This document shows positions 32,308-40,427 of a stretch of 57,884 nt of DNA, piece after piece. Below the pieces are notes generated by a model. It saw only the letters and a program-made list of their open reading frames with translations. It did not search any database and was not told where the DNA came from. This DNA comes from Nonomuraea longispora. GTDB taxonomy: Bacteria > Actinomycetota > Actinomycetes > Streptosporangiales > Streptosporangiaceae. The stretch's first letter is position 1; each line of letters begins with the position of its first letter. Where the stretch lies: contig NZ_SMJZ01000021.1 of assembly GCF_004348345.1 (NCBI RefSeq), positions 1 through 57,884 on the forward strand, written 5' to 3'. The position numbers were made by a program, and so were the translations under genes.

Positions 32308-33813
32308 ATGGTGAACAGCAAGCTCGCCGGCGTCGTGGCCGCACTGGCGCTCGTTCTGGTCGCGTGCGGCTCCGGCCAGGAAGGTCCGGCGGGAGGCGGC
32401 GCCACGCCCGACGCCGCGGCCGTGATCGAGATCGGATCCCTGTACGAGCCCCAGAACCTCGACAACACCGCCGGCGGCGGGCAGGGCGTCACCGAGGCGT
32501 TCAACGGCAACGTGTACGAAGGATTGTTCCGGCTGACCGACGCGGGCAAGGTGGACAACCTCCTCGCCAAGGAGTACGCCGTCTCCGACGACGGCCTGAC
32601 CTACACCTTCGAGCTGCGCGACGGCGTCACCTTCCACTCCGGCAAGGCGCTGACGGCGGCCGACGTGAAGCACAGCATCGAGCGCGTCACCGCCGATGAC
32701 TCCCAGTCGGCGCGCAAGAGCAACCTCGAGGTGATCGAGTCCGTCGAGGCGCCCGACGACGGCACCGTGGTCGTCAAGCTGGCCCACAGGTCGGTGTCGC
32801 TGGTGTACAACCTCACGTACGTGTGGATCGTCAACGCCGGCGCCAAGGACCTGGCGACCGCCGAGGACGGCACGGGGCCGTACACGCTGGGGGCCTGGAA
32901 GCGCGGCTCCACGCTCAGCCTCGACCGTTTCCCCGGCTACTGGGGCACGCCGCCGGCCAACGGCGGCGTGGTGTTCCACTACTTCACCGACGCCACGGCG
33001 CTCAACAACGCGCTGCTGACCAACGCCGTGGACATCGTGACCAGCCAGCAGAGCCCCGACGCGCTCGAGCAGTTCACCGGCAACCCCGACTACAAGGTCA
33101 GTGAAGGCCACTCCACCACCAAGCTGCTGCTCGCCTTCAACGACAGGAGGGCCCCCTTCGACAAGCCGCTCGTGCGCAAGGCTGTCTCGTCGGCCATCGA
33201 CGACGCCAAGCTGCTGGAGTCGATCTGGGCGGGGCACGGCAGCCTGATCGGCTCGATGGTGCCGCCCACCGACCCGTGGTACGAGGACCTCACCAAGGTG
33301 AACCCGTACGACGTGGAGCTGGCCAAGCGGCAGCTCGCCCAGGCCGGCTACGCCAAGGGTCTCCGCTTCACGCTCGACACCCCCAGCTACGACCCCCACC
33401 CGACGGCCGCCGCGTTCATCAAGAGCGAGCTGGCCAAGGTCGGCATCACGGTCGACATCAACGTCATCACCGCCGACGAGTGGTACTCGAAGGTGTACAA
33501 GAACCACGACTTCGCCGCCACCCTCCAGGAGCACGTCAACGACCGCGACGTGGTCTGGTACGGCGACCCCGGCTTCTACTGGGGCTACGACGACGAGCAG
33601 GTGAGCGAGTGGATCAAGGACGCCGAGCGCGCCAGGACCCCTGAGGAGCAGACGGAGCTGCTGAAGAAGGCCAACCGGCGGATCGCCGAGAACGCGGCCA
33701 GCGACTGGCTCTACCTCTACCCGCAGATCGTGGTGGCCGCGTCGAACCTGTCCGGCTACCCGGTCAACGGCCTGAACTCGCAGTTCTACGCGTACGGGAT
33801 CAAGAAGAGCTGA
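32308..33813 (+). CDS. Peptide/opine/nickel-type ABC transporter, lipoprotein binding protein
   Basis: ATG 32308 is chosen; GTG at 32305 and 32311 are alternatives, the latter better spaced from GGGAG. The ~501-residue protein has a lipobox LVAC with Cys20, then a short Gly/Pro linker. Family-5 solute-binding landmarks include IEIGSLYEPQNLDNT, VYEGLFRLTDAGKV, LAKEYAVSDDGLTYTFELRD, VTFHSGKALTAADVKHSIER and LLLAFNDRRAPFDKPLVRKA. It delivers oligopeptides or similar ligands to the permeases that follow. The downstream ATG overlaps its stop (TGATG). Confidence 0.9.
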   Translation: MVNSKLAGVVAALALVLVACGSGQEGPAGGGATPDAAAVIEIGSLYEPQNLDNTAGGGQGVTEAFNGNVYEGLFRLTDAGKVDNLLAKEYAVSDDGLTYTFELRDGVTFHSGKALTAADVKHSIERVTADDSQSARKSNLEVIESVEAPDDGTVVVKLAHRSVSLVYNLTYVWIVNAGAKDLATAEDGTGPYTLGAWKRGSTLSLDRFPGYWGTPPANGGVVFHYFTDATALNNALLTNAVDIVTSQQSPDALEQFTGNPDYKVSEGHSTTKLLLAFNDRRAPFDKPLVRKAVSSAIDDAKLLESIWAGHGSLIGSMVPPTDPWYEDLTKVNPYDVELAKRQLAQAGYAKGLRFTLDTPSYDPHPTAAAFIKSELAKVGITVDINVITADEWYSKVYKNHDFAATLQEHVNDRDVVWYGDPGFYWGYDDEQVSEWIKDAERARTPEEQTELLKKANRRIAENAASDWLYLYPQIVVAASNLSGYPVNGLNSQFYAYGIKKS

Positions 33814-34778
33814 TGGGGCGCTACCTGCTGCGCCGCACCGCGTTCCTGCTGGCGTCGCTGCTGCTGGCGGCCTCGCTGCTGTTCGTGCTGCTACGGCTGC
33901 TGCCCGGCGACCCGGCCAACGCGCTGGTGTCGGTCGGCGCGACGCCGGAGCAGCTCGCCGCGGCACGCCGGCAGCTCGGCTCCGACCTGCCGCTGCCCCA
34001 GCAGTTCGCCTCGTGGCTGGGCGGCCTGGCCAGGCTCGACCTCGGCACGTCGTTCGTCAGCAAGCTGCCCGTCGGGTCCGAGATCGCCGCGCGGCTGAAC
34101 GTCACCGTGCCGCTGACGCTGCTCGCGTTCGTGCTGGCCGTCGTGGTCGCCCTGCCGGTGGGTTTCCTGGCCGCGTGGCGGTCGGACCGCTGGTACGGGC
34201 CGCTGCTGAACGGGGTCGCGCAGCTCGGCGTCGCGGTGCCGGTGTTCTGGATCGGCATGCTGCTGGTGACGGTGTTCGCGCTGCGGCTGCGGGTGTTGCC
34301 CGCGGGCGGCTTCCCGCGCGAGGACTGGGCCGAGCCGGGGCGGGCGCTGACGTCGCTGCTGCTGCCGGTCGTCACGATCGCGCTGGTGATGTCGGCCTCC
34401 CTGATCCGTTACGTGCGCTCGGCCACCGTGGACGTCCTGGGCAGCGACTTCCTGCGCACGGCCAGGGCGATGGGCGAGTCGTTCGGCTGCGCGATGTGGC
34501 GGCACGGGCTGCGCAACGCGTCGGTGCCCGTCATCTCCATCCTGGGCATCGAGCTGGCGACCACGTTCCTCGGGGCGGTGGTCGTGGAGAGCGTGTTCAC
34601 CCTGCCCGGCCTCGGCACCCTGTTGGTCGAGGGCATCTCCGAACACGACTACCCCGTCATCCAGGGTGTGCTGGTGGTGAGCACGCTCGCGGTGCTGCTG
34701 ATCGGCTTCGCGGCCGACGTCGTCCAGCGGCTGGTCGACCCGCGGTTGCGCGCGCACGTCGGGGGAGGCCGTTCGTGA
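33813..34778 (+). CDS. Peptide-type ABC transporter permease, DppB class
   Basis: 321 residues, start overlapping the binding-protein stop by one base. It has the DppB N-terminal pattern RYLLRRTAFLLASLLLAASL and LLPGDPANALVSVGATPEQL, then about six helices. The EAA-like loop (FLRTARAMGESFGCAMWRHG) and the C-terminal VVVESVFTLPGLGTLLVEGI segment are characteristic. It forms half of the membrane channel and is part of a five-gene overlapping operon. Confidence 0.9.
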   Translation: MGRYLLRRTAFLLASLLLAASLLFVLLRLLPGDPANALVSVGATPEQLAAARRQLGSDLPLPQQFASWLGGLARLDLGTSFVSKLPVGSEIAARLNVTVPLTLLAFVLAVVVALPVGFLAAWRSDRWYGPLLNGVAQLGVAVPVFWIGMLLVTVFALRLRVLPAGGFPREDWAEPGRALTSLLLPVVTIALVMSASLIRYVRSATVDVLGSDFLRTARAMGESFGCAMWRHGLRNASVPVISILGIELATTFLGAVVVESVFTLPGLGTLLVEGISEHDYPVIQGVLVVSTLAVLLIGFAADVVQRLVDPRLRAHVGGGRS

Positions 34779-35587
34779 AGGGCCGGCACACGTTCGCCGC
34801 CGGGTGCGTGCTGGTCGGCCTCGTGCTCGCCGTGGCCGTCGTGTCGCTGGTGTGGCTGCCGTACGATCCGTCGGACACGACGGGCGGGCGGCTCGCGCCC
34901 CCGGGCGGCGAGCACCTTCTCGGCACCGACAAGCTGGGCCGCGACCTGCTGACCCAGCTCATGGTGGGCGCCCGCATCGCGCTGACGGTGGGCGCCGGCT
35001 CCGTGCTGGTGGGCGGGGTGCTGGGCGTCGCGGCAGGGCTGCTCGCCGGGTTCGCCACCCGCTGGCTGGACGACGCGCTGTCGGCCGCGCTCGACATCCT
35101 CATCGCGTTCCCGACGCTGCTGCTGGCCATGCTGGTGGTGGCGGTGCGCGAGGCGTCGCTCGGCTCGGCGGTCGTCGCGATCGGCCTGGCCATGTCGGGC
35201 GTCGTGGCGCGGCTGACCCGGGTGCTGGTCAAGCGCGTGCTCGCCCAGGACTACATCACGGCCTCGCGAACGTCCGGCACCCCGTGGCCGCGCCTCGTGA
35301 CCGAGCACGTGCTGCCGAACATCTGGCCGACGCTGCTCGTCAACCTGGCTCTCCAGCTCGGCCTGGCCGTGCTCGCGGAGGCGTCGCTGTCCTACCTCGG
35401 GCTGGGCCCACCGCCGCCGAACGCCTCATGGGGCCGGCTGCTGCAGGAGGCGCAGGCCACGGTGCTGACCGCGCCGCTCGGCGCCATCGCCCCCGGGCTG
35501 CTGCTCGTCGTGCTCGTGGTGGGCGTGAACCTGGTCGCCGACGGGCTGCGCGACCTGGCCGACCCTACGCGGAGGAGCAGCCGATGA
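34775..35587 (+). CDS. Peptide-type ABC transporter permease, DppC class
   Basis: GTG 34775 overlaps the preceding stop by 4 bases (GTGA), giving 270 residues. Landmarks are HLLGTDKLGRDLLTQLMVGA, typical of DppC after the first helix, FPTLLLAMLVVAV, the EAA loop YITASRTSGTPWPRLVTEHV and LGLGPPPPNASWGRLLQEAQ. The second half of the transporter pore. The N-terminal extension common to DppC is short. Confidence 0.9.
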   Translation: MKGRHTFAAGCVLVGLVLAVAVVSLVWLPYDPSDTTGGRLAPPGGEHLLGTDKLGRDLLTQLMVGARIALTVGAGSVLVGGVLGVAAGLLAGFATRWLDDALSAALDILIAFPTLLLAMLVVAVREASLGSAVVAIGLAMSGVVARLTRVLVKRVLAQDYITASRTSGTPWPRLVTEHVLPNIWPTLLVNLALQLGLAVLAEASLSYLGLGPPPPNASWGRLLQEAQATVLTAPLGAIAPGLLLVVLVVGVNLVADGLRDLADPTRRSSR

Positions 35588-36375
35588 CCCTGCTGCGGGC
35601 GGACGACCTGTCGGTACGCCACCCGGACGGCCACGACCTGGTCCGCGGCCTGTCGTTCGCCGTCGAAGCCGGCGCGCGGCTCGGCCTGGTCGGCGAGTCG
35701 GGGTCCGGCAAGTCGCTGACCGCGCTCGCCGTCATGGGGCTGCTGCCCGCGGGCATGACGGCCGCTGGCGGCGTGGTGCTCGGCGGGACGCAGGTCGTCG
35801 GCGCGTCCGGCAGGACGCTGGACCGCGTGCGCGGCCGGTCGGCGAGCATGGTCTTCCAGGAGCCGCTGACCGCGCTGGACCCGCTGATGCGGGTCGGCCG
35901 GCAGGTCGCCGGGCCGATCAGGCGGCGGCGCGGCCTGCGCGGCGGCGCGCTGCGGGCCGCCGTCATGGACGCGCTGTCCGAGGTACGCCTGCCCGAGCGG
36001 GTGGCGGGGGCGTACCCGCACGAGATCTCCGGCGGGCAGCGCCAGCGGGTGGCCATCGCGATGGCGCTGGCCTGCGAGCCCGAGCTGCTCATCGCCGACG
36101 AGCCGACCACGGCGCTGGACGTGACCGTGCAGGCGGAGGTGCTGACGCTGCTGGACGGGCTGGTGGCGGGCCGGGGTATGGCGCTGTTGTTCATCAGTCA
36201 CGACCTGGCCGTGGTCGCCGACGTGGCCGACCGGATCGTGGTGCTCAAGGAGGGGTCGGCGGTGGAGTCGGGAAGGACGCGGGACGTCGTACGGGAACCG
36301 CGGCACCCCTACACGCGCTCGCTGGTCGACAGCGCGTGGGCGCTGGAGGGTGAGCTGGATCGGCTGGCCCCATGA
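35584..36375 (+). CDS. Peptide-type ABC transporter ATPase, DppD class
   Basis: 263 residues; the ATG overlaps the permease stop by 4 bases. Walker A GESGSGKS (37-44), Q-loop MVFQEPLTALDPL, signature ISGGQRQR, Walker B LLIADEPTTALD and H-loop FISHDLAVVA are all intact. The C-terminal REPRHPYTRSLVDS segment is the oligopeptide-family hallmark. The cysteine-rich Fe-S tail present in many DppD/OppD proteins is not seen. It forms a heterodimer with the next gene. Confidence 0.9.
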   Translation: MTLLRADDLSVRHPDGHDLVRGLSFAVEAGARLGLVGESGSGKSLTALAVMGLLPAGMTAAGGVVLGGTQVVGASGRTLDRVRGRSASMVFQEPLTALDPLMRVGRQVAGPIRRRRGLRGGALRAAVMDALSEVRLPERVAGAYPHEISGGQRQRVAIAMALACEPELLIADEPTTALDVTVQAEVLTLLDGLVAGRGMALLFISHDLAVVADVADRIVVLKEGSAVESGRTRDVVREPRHPYTRSLVDSAWALEGELDRLAP

Positions 36376-37220
36376 CCGGCACCAGAGCGGGAGCCCCGGA
36401 AAGCAGCGGGGCAAACGGCGGGGCAGGCGGCGGGGACGTGCCTGTGCTGGAGGCCAGCCGGGCGGGCTTCTCCTATCGGGGCGGGCGGCCGGTGCTGGAG
36501 GACGTGTCCGTCTCCGTGACGGCGGGGCGCAACGTGGCGCTGGTCGGCGAGTCGGGCGCGGGCAAGACGACGCTGCTGCGGCTGCTGCTCGGCCTGGCCA
36601 GGCCGAGCACTGGGCGGATCCTTTTCGACGGCGCGGAGCTCGCGCCGCGCGACCGCGCGTTCCGGCGCGCCGTGCAGCCGGTGTTCCAGGACCCGTACTC
36701 CTCGCTGGATCCACGCCAGCGGGTGGGCCGGATCGTTTCCGAGCCGCTGCGCTCGCTGGGCCTGCCGGCGGCGGGGTCGCGGGCGGCCAGGAGGGCCGAG
36801 GCGGCCGAGCGCGCGGCCGAGGCGCTGGAGTCGGTGGGCCTGCCCGCCGACGCGGCGCGCCGTTACCCGCACGAGTTCTCGGGCGGGCAGCGTCAGCGCA
36901 TCGCGATCGCGAGGGCCGTGGTGTGCGGGCCCCGCGTGCTGCTCGCCGACGAGCCCGTCAGCGCGCTCGACGTGTCGACACGGGTGCGGGTGGTGGAGCT
37001 GCTGGCCGAGCTGGGCAGGAGCAGAGGGCTGACGCTCGTGGTCGTCTCGCACGACCTGAGCGTGGTGGCCGCGCTGTGCCCGGAGGCGGTGGTCGTCGAG
37101 AGCGGGCGGGTGGTGGAGAGCGGACCGACCGAGCGGGTGCTGGGCTCGCCCGCCCATCCGTACACGCGGCGGCTGGTCGAGAGCGTGCCGAGACTCAGCC
37201 GCGCCGCCCGCCTCAGGTAG
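36372..37220 (+). CDS. Peptide-type ABC transporter ATPase, DppF class
   Basis: 282 residues, again with a 4-base start/stop overlap. Walker A GESGAGKTT (59-67), PVFQDPYSSLDPRQRVGRIV, FSGGQRQR, LLADEPVSALD and VVSHDLSVVAALC are complete. A Gly/Ala/Ser-rich 25-residue N-terminal extension precedes the domain. Together the five genes make a complete importer, so the system is likely functional. It ends 224 bases before GalU, separated by a gene remnant. Confidence 0.9.
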   Translation: MTGTRAGAPESSGANGGAGGGDVPVLEASRAGFSYRGGRPVLEDVSVSVTAGRNVALVGESGAGKTTLLRLLLGLARPSTGRILFDGAELAPRDRAFRRAVQPVFQDPYSSLDPRQRVGRIVSEPLRSLGLPAAGSRAARRAEAAERAAEALESVGLPADAARRYPHEFSGGQRQRIAIARAVVCGPRVLLADEPVSALDVSTRVRVVELLAELGRSRGLTLVVVSHDLSVVAALCPEAVVVESGRVVESGPTERVLGSPAHPYTRRLVESVPRLSRAARLR

Positions 37221-37226
37221 CGAACG

Positions 37227-37440
37227 TCACCCGCCGCGCCGCCGCTTCAGGTAGCGGATGTCCCCCCCGAGCAGCGCGGCCACCAGTGCGGGGCGTACGT
37301 CTTGACCCGGGTGCGCTCGCTCCACAGGGCCCTCGCGCACGTGGGTGCGGGTGGCACCGTCGAGCCTGAGCCCGATGGACGCCTCGGCGGCCGGCAGGAT
37401 GAACCCGGCGCCCGCCCATCGCCTCGAAGGCCAGAGCGGG
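37227..37440 (-). pseudogene. Unidentified C-terminal gene fragment
   Basis: A minus-strand frame ending at 37227 contains GAGFILPAAEASIGLRLDGA, then GQDVRPALVAALLGGDIRYL and KRRRGG, with strong G/C third-position bias and a protein-like C-terminus. A start codon and N-terminal domain are missing, and the frame shifts near 37395, where a second frame reads LAFEAMGG. It lies between the peptide importer and GalU. I cannot name the family. Confidence 0.35.
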
Positions 37441-37444
37441 CGAC

Positions 37445-38323
37445 CTAGGGGGCGCCGCCGTCCTGGGCGAGTGCACGCAGTTCGGGGCCGTAGGCCGGGT
37501 GCGCGAGGGCGGCGGCGAACTGGGCTTTCAGATAGTTGAGCGGCGATCCCGTGTCCCACCAGGTGCCGTCGATGACCTGCCCGTACACGGGGTGCGTCCG
37601 CGCGTGGTCGTGCAGGGCGCCGGTGAGGTAGATCTCGCCCTTAGGGTGCCGGTGCCACGCCCGCGTCCTGGCCTCCAGCTCGTCGATGACCCCCGGCGTG
37701 ACGACGTATCCGCCGATCGCGGCGTAGCGGGAGGGAGCCTCGTCAGGGGCCGGCTTCTCCACGAGCCCCGAGATCAGGAGCCGGCCGTCTCCGAGATCCT
37801 CCTTCACGATGGGGACGCCGTAGCGGGAGGCGTCCTCGAGCTCCATCGGCATCAGCGCCAGGACCGGGGCGCGCGTAGCCTCGTACGCGGCCTTCAGCTG
37901 CCGCGCCCGTGGCACCTCCGCCACGAAGACGTCGTCGGCCCACAACACCATGAACGGCTCGTCGCCGATGACCCTGGCGGCGTTCAATACCGGGGTGCCG
38001 TTGCCGTAGGGGCCGTTCTGGTGGAGGTACGTGATGTGGGCCAGGGACGACACCTCGCCGACCGCGTCGGCCAGATCGTGTTTGCCCGTGGCGCGCAGTT
38101 GCAGTTCGAGATCGGGATCGGGAGCGAAATGCTGCTGGATGAGGCTCTTGCGGCCCGACGTGACGATGATGATGTCGTCGATGCCCGAGTCCACGAGTTC
38201 CCTGATGGTGTGCTCGATGACCGGTTTGTCGCCGATCGGCAGCATCTCCTTGGGAAGCGCCCGGGTCAGCGGCAGCAGGCGGCTGCCCAGACCGGCCACC
38301 GGAATCACGGCTCTGCGGACCAC
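37445..38323 (-). CDS. galU: UTP-glucose-1-phosphate uridylyltransferase
   Basis: GTG start (complement of 38321-38323) after GGGAG, giving 292 residues. It has the nucleotide-binding signature VIPVAGLGSRLLPLTRALPK, EMLPIGDKPVIEH, PYGNGTPVL, VLWADDVF, the sugar-binding GLVEKPAPDEAPS and the terminal WWDTGSPLNYLKAQ. The length is normal for bacterial GalU. It makes UDP-glucose in the cytosol for cell-wall glycans, trehalose and glycolipids. Monocistronic here; a short dyad lies ~60 bases upstream. Confidence 0.92.
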   Translation of the reverse strand: MVRRAVIPVAGLGSRLLPLTRALPKEMLPIGDKPVIEHTIRELVDSGIDDIIIVTSGRKSLIQQHFAPDPDLELQLRATGKHDLADAVGEVSSLAHITYLHQNGPYGNGTPVLNAARVIGDEPFMVLWADDVFVAEVPRARQLKAAYEATRAPVLALMPMELEDASRYGVPIVKEDLGDGRLLISGLVEKPAPDEAPSRYAAIGGYVVTPGVIDELEARTRAWHRHPKGEIYLTGALHDHARTHPVYGQVIDGTWWDTGSPLNYLKAQFAAALAHPAYGPELRALAQDGGAP

Positions 38324-38382
38324 GTGTGTTCTCCCTTGATCGCGGACCCGACATTATCTGCCCGCCAGCCGGGGATCGAGGC

Positions 38383-38398
38383 CGTGACGTGGGTCACG
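38383..38398. promoter_or_regulatory. Short inverted repeat upstream of galU
   Basis: CGTGAC and GTCACG form 6-bp perfect arms around GTGG. The site lies 60 bases upstream of the galU start and resembles Crp/Fnr-like half-sites, but it is too short to assign a regulator. Confidence 0.3.
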
Positions 38399-38530
38399 CG
38401 CCGCAGGCGGCCGGTACGTCCGCGGCCAGCCGCGCCGCCGCGTCGATGGTGCGGCCGATCTCCTCGGGGTCTGCCCCACCGAGGCGAGCAGCTCGCCGGC
38501 CGGGCTGCGATCGGATGGAGATCCGGTACG
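38398..38530 (-). pseudogene. Possible decayed C-terminal fragment
   Basis: Minus-strand frames read GELLASVG and, after a one-base shift, ADPEEIGRTIDAAARLAADV followed by PAACGA and a stop at 38398. The two join naturally as the end of one helical protein. The family is unknown, and this could still be a chance frame in GC-rich DNA. Confidence 0.25.
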
Positions 38531-38557
38531 CGCACGGGGCCGAGCCTACCCGGCCGT

Positions 38558-38586
38558 TTGACAAAGTTTTTTGTCGGTGACATGGT
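38558..38586 (+). promoter_or_regulatory. Promoter and operator of the ArsR-SRPBCC pair
   Basis: A perfect -35 TTGACA (38558-38563) overlaps an inverted repeat, GACAAA (38560-38565) and TTTGTC (38570-38575). A weak -10 CATGGT at 38581-38586 would place transcription start at or next to the ATG at 38593. No Shine-Dalgarno is visible, so the transcript may be leaderless. The repeat is the probable ArsR operator. Confidence 0.6.
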
Positions 38587-38592
38587 TCGTCC

Positions 38593-39177
38593 ATGGACGA
38601 AGTGGCGGTGATCGAAGACCCCGCGGCGGCCGAGGCGTCCCTGGACCCCATGCGCTCGAAGCTGCTGGCCGAGCTGGTGGAGCCCGGCTCTGCCACATCG
38701 CTGGCCGCCAGGGTGGGCCTGGCCCGGCAGAAGGTCAACTACCACCTGCGCACGCTGGAGAAACACGGCTTGGTGGAGCTCGTCGAGGAGCGCAGGAAGG
38801 GCAACGTCACCGAGCGGGTGATGCAGGCCACCGCGGCGTCCTTCGTGATCTCGCCGACCGCGCTGGCCTCCATGCAGCCCGACCCCGGCCGGTCGCCCGA
38901 CCGGCTCTCCGCGCGGTGGCTGCTGGCGCTGGCGGCGCAGCTCGTACGCGATGTCGGCGCGCTGATCAACGGGGCGGCCCAGGCGCGCAAGCGGGTGGCG
39001 ACGTTCGCCATCGACGGGCAGGTGCGTTTCGCGTCGGCGGCCGACCGGGCGGCGTTCGCGGAGGAGCTGACGCAGTGTGTGACGTCGCTGGTCAGCAAAT
39101 ATCATGACGAGTCCGCAGCGGGGGGGCGTGATCACAGGCTGGTCGTGGCCGTGCACCCCGCCGTGAAGGAGCAGTGA
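38593..39177 (+). CDS. ArsR-type winged-helix repressor
   Basis: 194 residues. The winged helix spans ~15-80: SLDPMRSKLLAELVEPGSAT, LAARVGLARQKVNYHLRTLE, KHGLVELVEERRKGN. The C-terminal ~110 residues are a helical extension (SARWLLALAAQLVRDVGALI, RVATFAIDGQVRFASAADRA) typical of non-metal ArsR regulators paired with SRPBCC proteins; no metal-binding Cys pair is present. It is followed one base later by the SRPBCC gene, so the pair is an operon, probably autoregulated through the dyad at 38560-38575. Confidence 0.85.
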   Translation: MDEVAVIEDPAAAEASLDPMRSKLLAELVEPGSATSLAARVGLARQKVNYHLRTLEKHGLVELVEERRKGNVTERVMQATAASFVISPTALASMQPDPGRSPDRLSARWLLALAAQLVRDVGALINGAAQARKRVATFAIDGQVRFASAADRAAFAEELTQCVTSLVSKYHDESAAGGRDHRLVVAVHPAVKEQ

Positions 39178-39178
39178 C

Positions 39179-39913
39179 GTGGGGCACGAGTTCGAGCTGC
39201 CCCAGGAGGCGCTGGTCGAGGCGGACCCCGGAGAGGTGTGGGAGGCCATCTCGACGGGTCCGGGCATGGATTCGTGGTTCATGGGCCGCACCGAGGTGAC
39301 CGGCGGGGTGGTCCGCACGGCCTTCGGCGGCTTCGCGCTGCCGGAGTCCACGGTGACGGCCGCCGAGCCCGGCAAGCGCTTCGCCCACGGCAGCACCAGG
39401 GGCGAGGACGGCCGCTTCGTCGCCTACGAGTTCCTCATCGAGGGGCGCGGCCGGGGCAGCACGCACGTCCGCCTGGTGACCAGCGGGTTCCTGCCCGGCG
39501 ACGACTGGCAGGACGAGTTCGAGGCCATGTCCAGAGGCATGGAGATGTACTTCGCGACGCTGGTCGAACGTCTCGGCCACTTCGCGGGACGGGCGGCGAC
39601 GCCGGTCACGGAGTTCGGGCCGCCGGTCGGCGACTGGCCGCGCGCCTGGGAGCTCCTGCACACCGCTCTCGGCGGCCCGCCGTCCCCCGGCGACCGCGTG
39701 CGGTTCGGCCCCGGGCCGGTCGAAGGGGTGGTGTACTTCCGCAACTCCCAGACCCTCGGAATCCGGGCAGACCATGCGATCTACCGGTTCCTCCAGGGTT
39801 TCCACGGTCCCATGATCGCCGCCCACCTGCTCTTCGACGACGCGGGCGCGGGCGAAGGCGAGGGCGAACGCTGGCGGGCGTGGCTGGGCGAACCGTACGC
39901 GCAGGAGACGTGA
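39179..39913 (+). CDS. SRPBCC (AHSA1-like) domain protein
   Basis: GTG 39179 is placed one base after the ArsR stop (TGACGTG). The 244-residue protein starts FELPQEALVEADPGEVWEAI, the beginning of the AHSA1 helix-grip fold, and has STRGEDGRFVAYEFLIEGRG, THVRLVTSGFLPGDDWQDEF and MEMYFATLVERLGHFAG, the standard ends. A second ~80-residue C-terminal region (WPRAWELLHTALGGPPSPGD onward) extends the usual 150-residue domain and may be a degenerate second SRPBCC half. Such proteins bind hydrophobic ligands; the ligand is unknown. Confidence 0.82.
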   Translation: MGHEFELPQEALVEADPGEVWEAISTGPGMDSWFMGRTEVTGGVVRTAFGGFALPESTVTAAEPGKRFAHGSTRGEDGRFVAYEFLIEGRGRGSTHVRLVTSGFLPGDDWQDEFEAMSRGMEMYFATLVERLGHFAGRAATPVTEFGPPVGDWPRAWELLHTALGGPPSPGDRVRFGPGPVEGVVYFRNSQTLGIRADHAIYRFLQGFHGPMIAAHLLFDDAGAGEGEGERWRAWLGEPYAQET

Positions 39914-39944
39914 GGCTCACGGCGACCGGGGCATGAAGGCGGGC

Positions 39945-40427
39945 ATGAAAGTCGTCGCGCTGTCCGATACGCACGCGCCCAGGCGCTGGCGCTCCTGCCC
40001 GCCCCGCGTCGCCGAGCACGTACGCGGCGCGGACGTGATCCTGCACGCGGGAGACGTCTGCGTCCCCTCGGTCATCGACGAACTGGCCGCCTACGCCCCC
40101 GTGCACGTGGTGAAGGGCAACAACGACGGCCCCGACCTCGACGCGCCGGCGACCCTGGAGCTGACCCTGGACGGCCTGCGCATCGGCATGATTCACGACA
40201 GCGGCCCGGCCAAGGGCCGCCTGCCCCGCATGCGTCGCCGCTTCCCGCGCGCGGACCTGGTCGTGTTCGGTCACTCGCACATCCCGCTCGACGAGTCGGA
40301 CGGCGACCTGCGCATCTTCAATCCCGGCTCCCCCACCGACCGCCGCCGCCAGCCGCACGGCACGCTCGGCTTGCTCACCATCGAGGACGGCACGCTCACC
40401 AGGGCCGAGATCGTGCCCGTCACCTGA
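39945..40427 (+). CDS. Metallophosphoesterase, YfcE/MJ0936 type
   Basis: I start at ATG 39945 (MKVVALSDTH), 5 bases after GAAGG; ATG 39933 would add four residues. The 160-residue protein shows the full dinuclear metal motif set: SDTH, HAGDVC, KGNNDG, MIHDSG and FGHSHIP. It is a compact cytosolic phosphodiesterase of the Calcineurin-like family. The gene's stop overlaps the convergent iron-binding-protein gene by 8 bases. Confidence 0.88.
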   Translation: MKVVALSDTHAPRRWRSCPPRVAEHVRGADVILHAGDVCVPSVIDELAAYAPVHVVKGNNDGPDLDAPATLELTLDGLRIGMIHDSGPAKGRLPRMRRRFPRADLVVFGHSHIPLDESDGDLRIFNPGSPTDRRRQPHGTLGLLTIEDGTLTRAEIVPVT

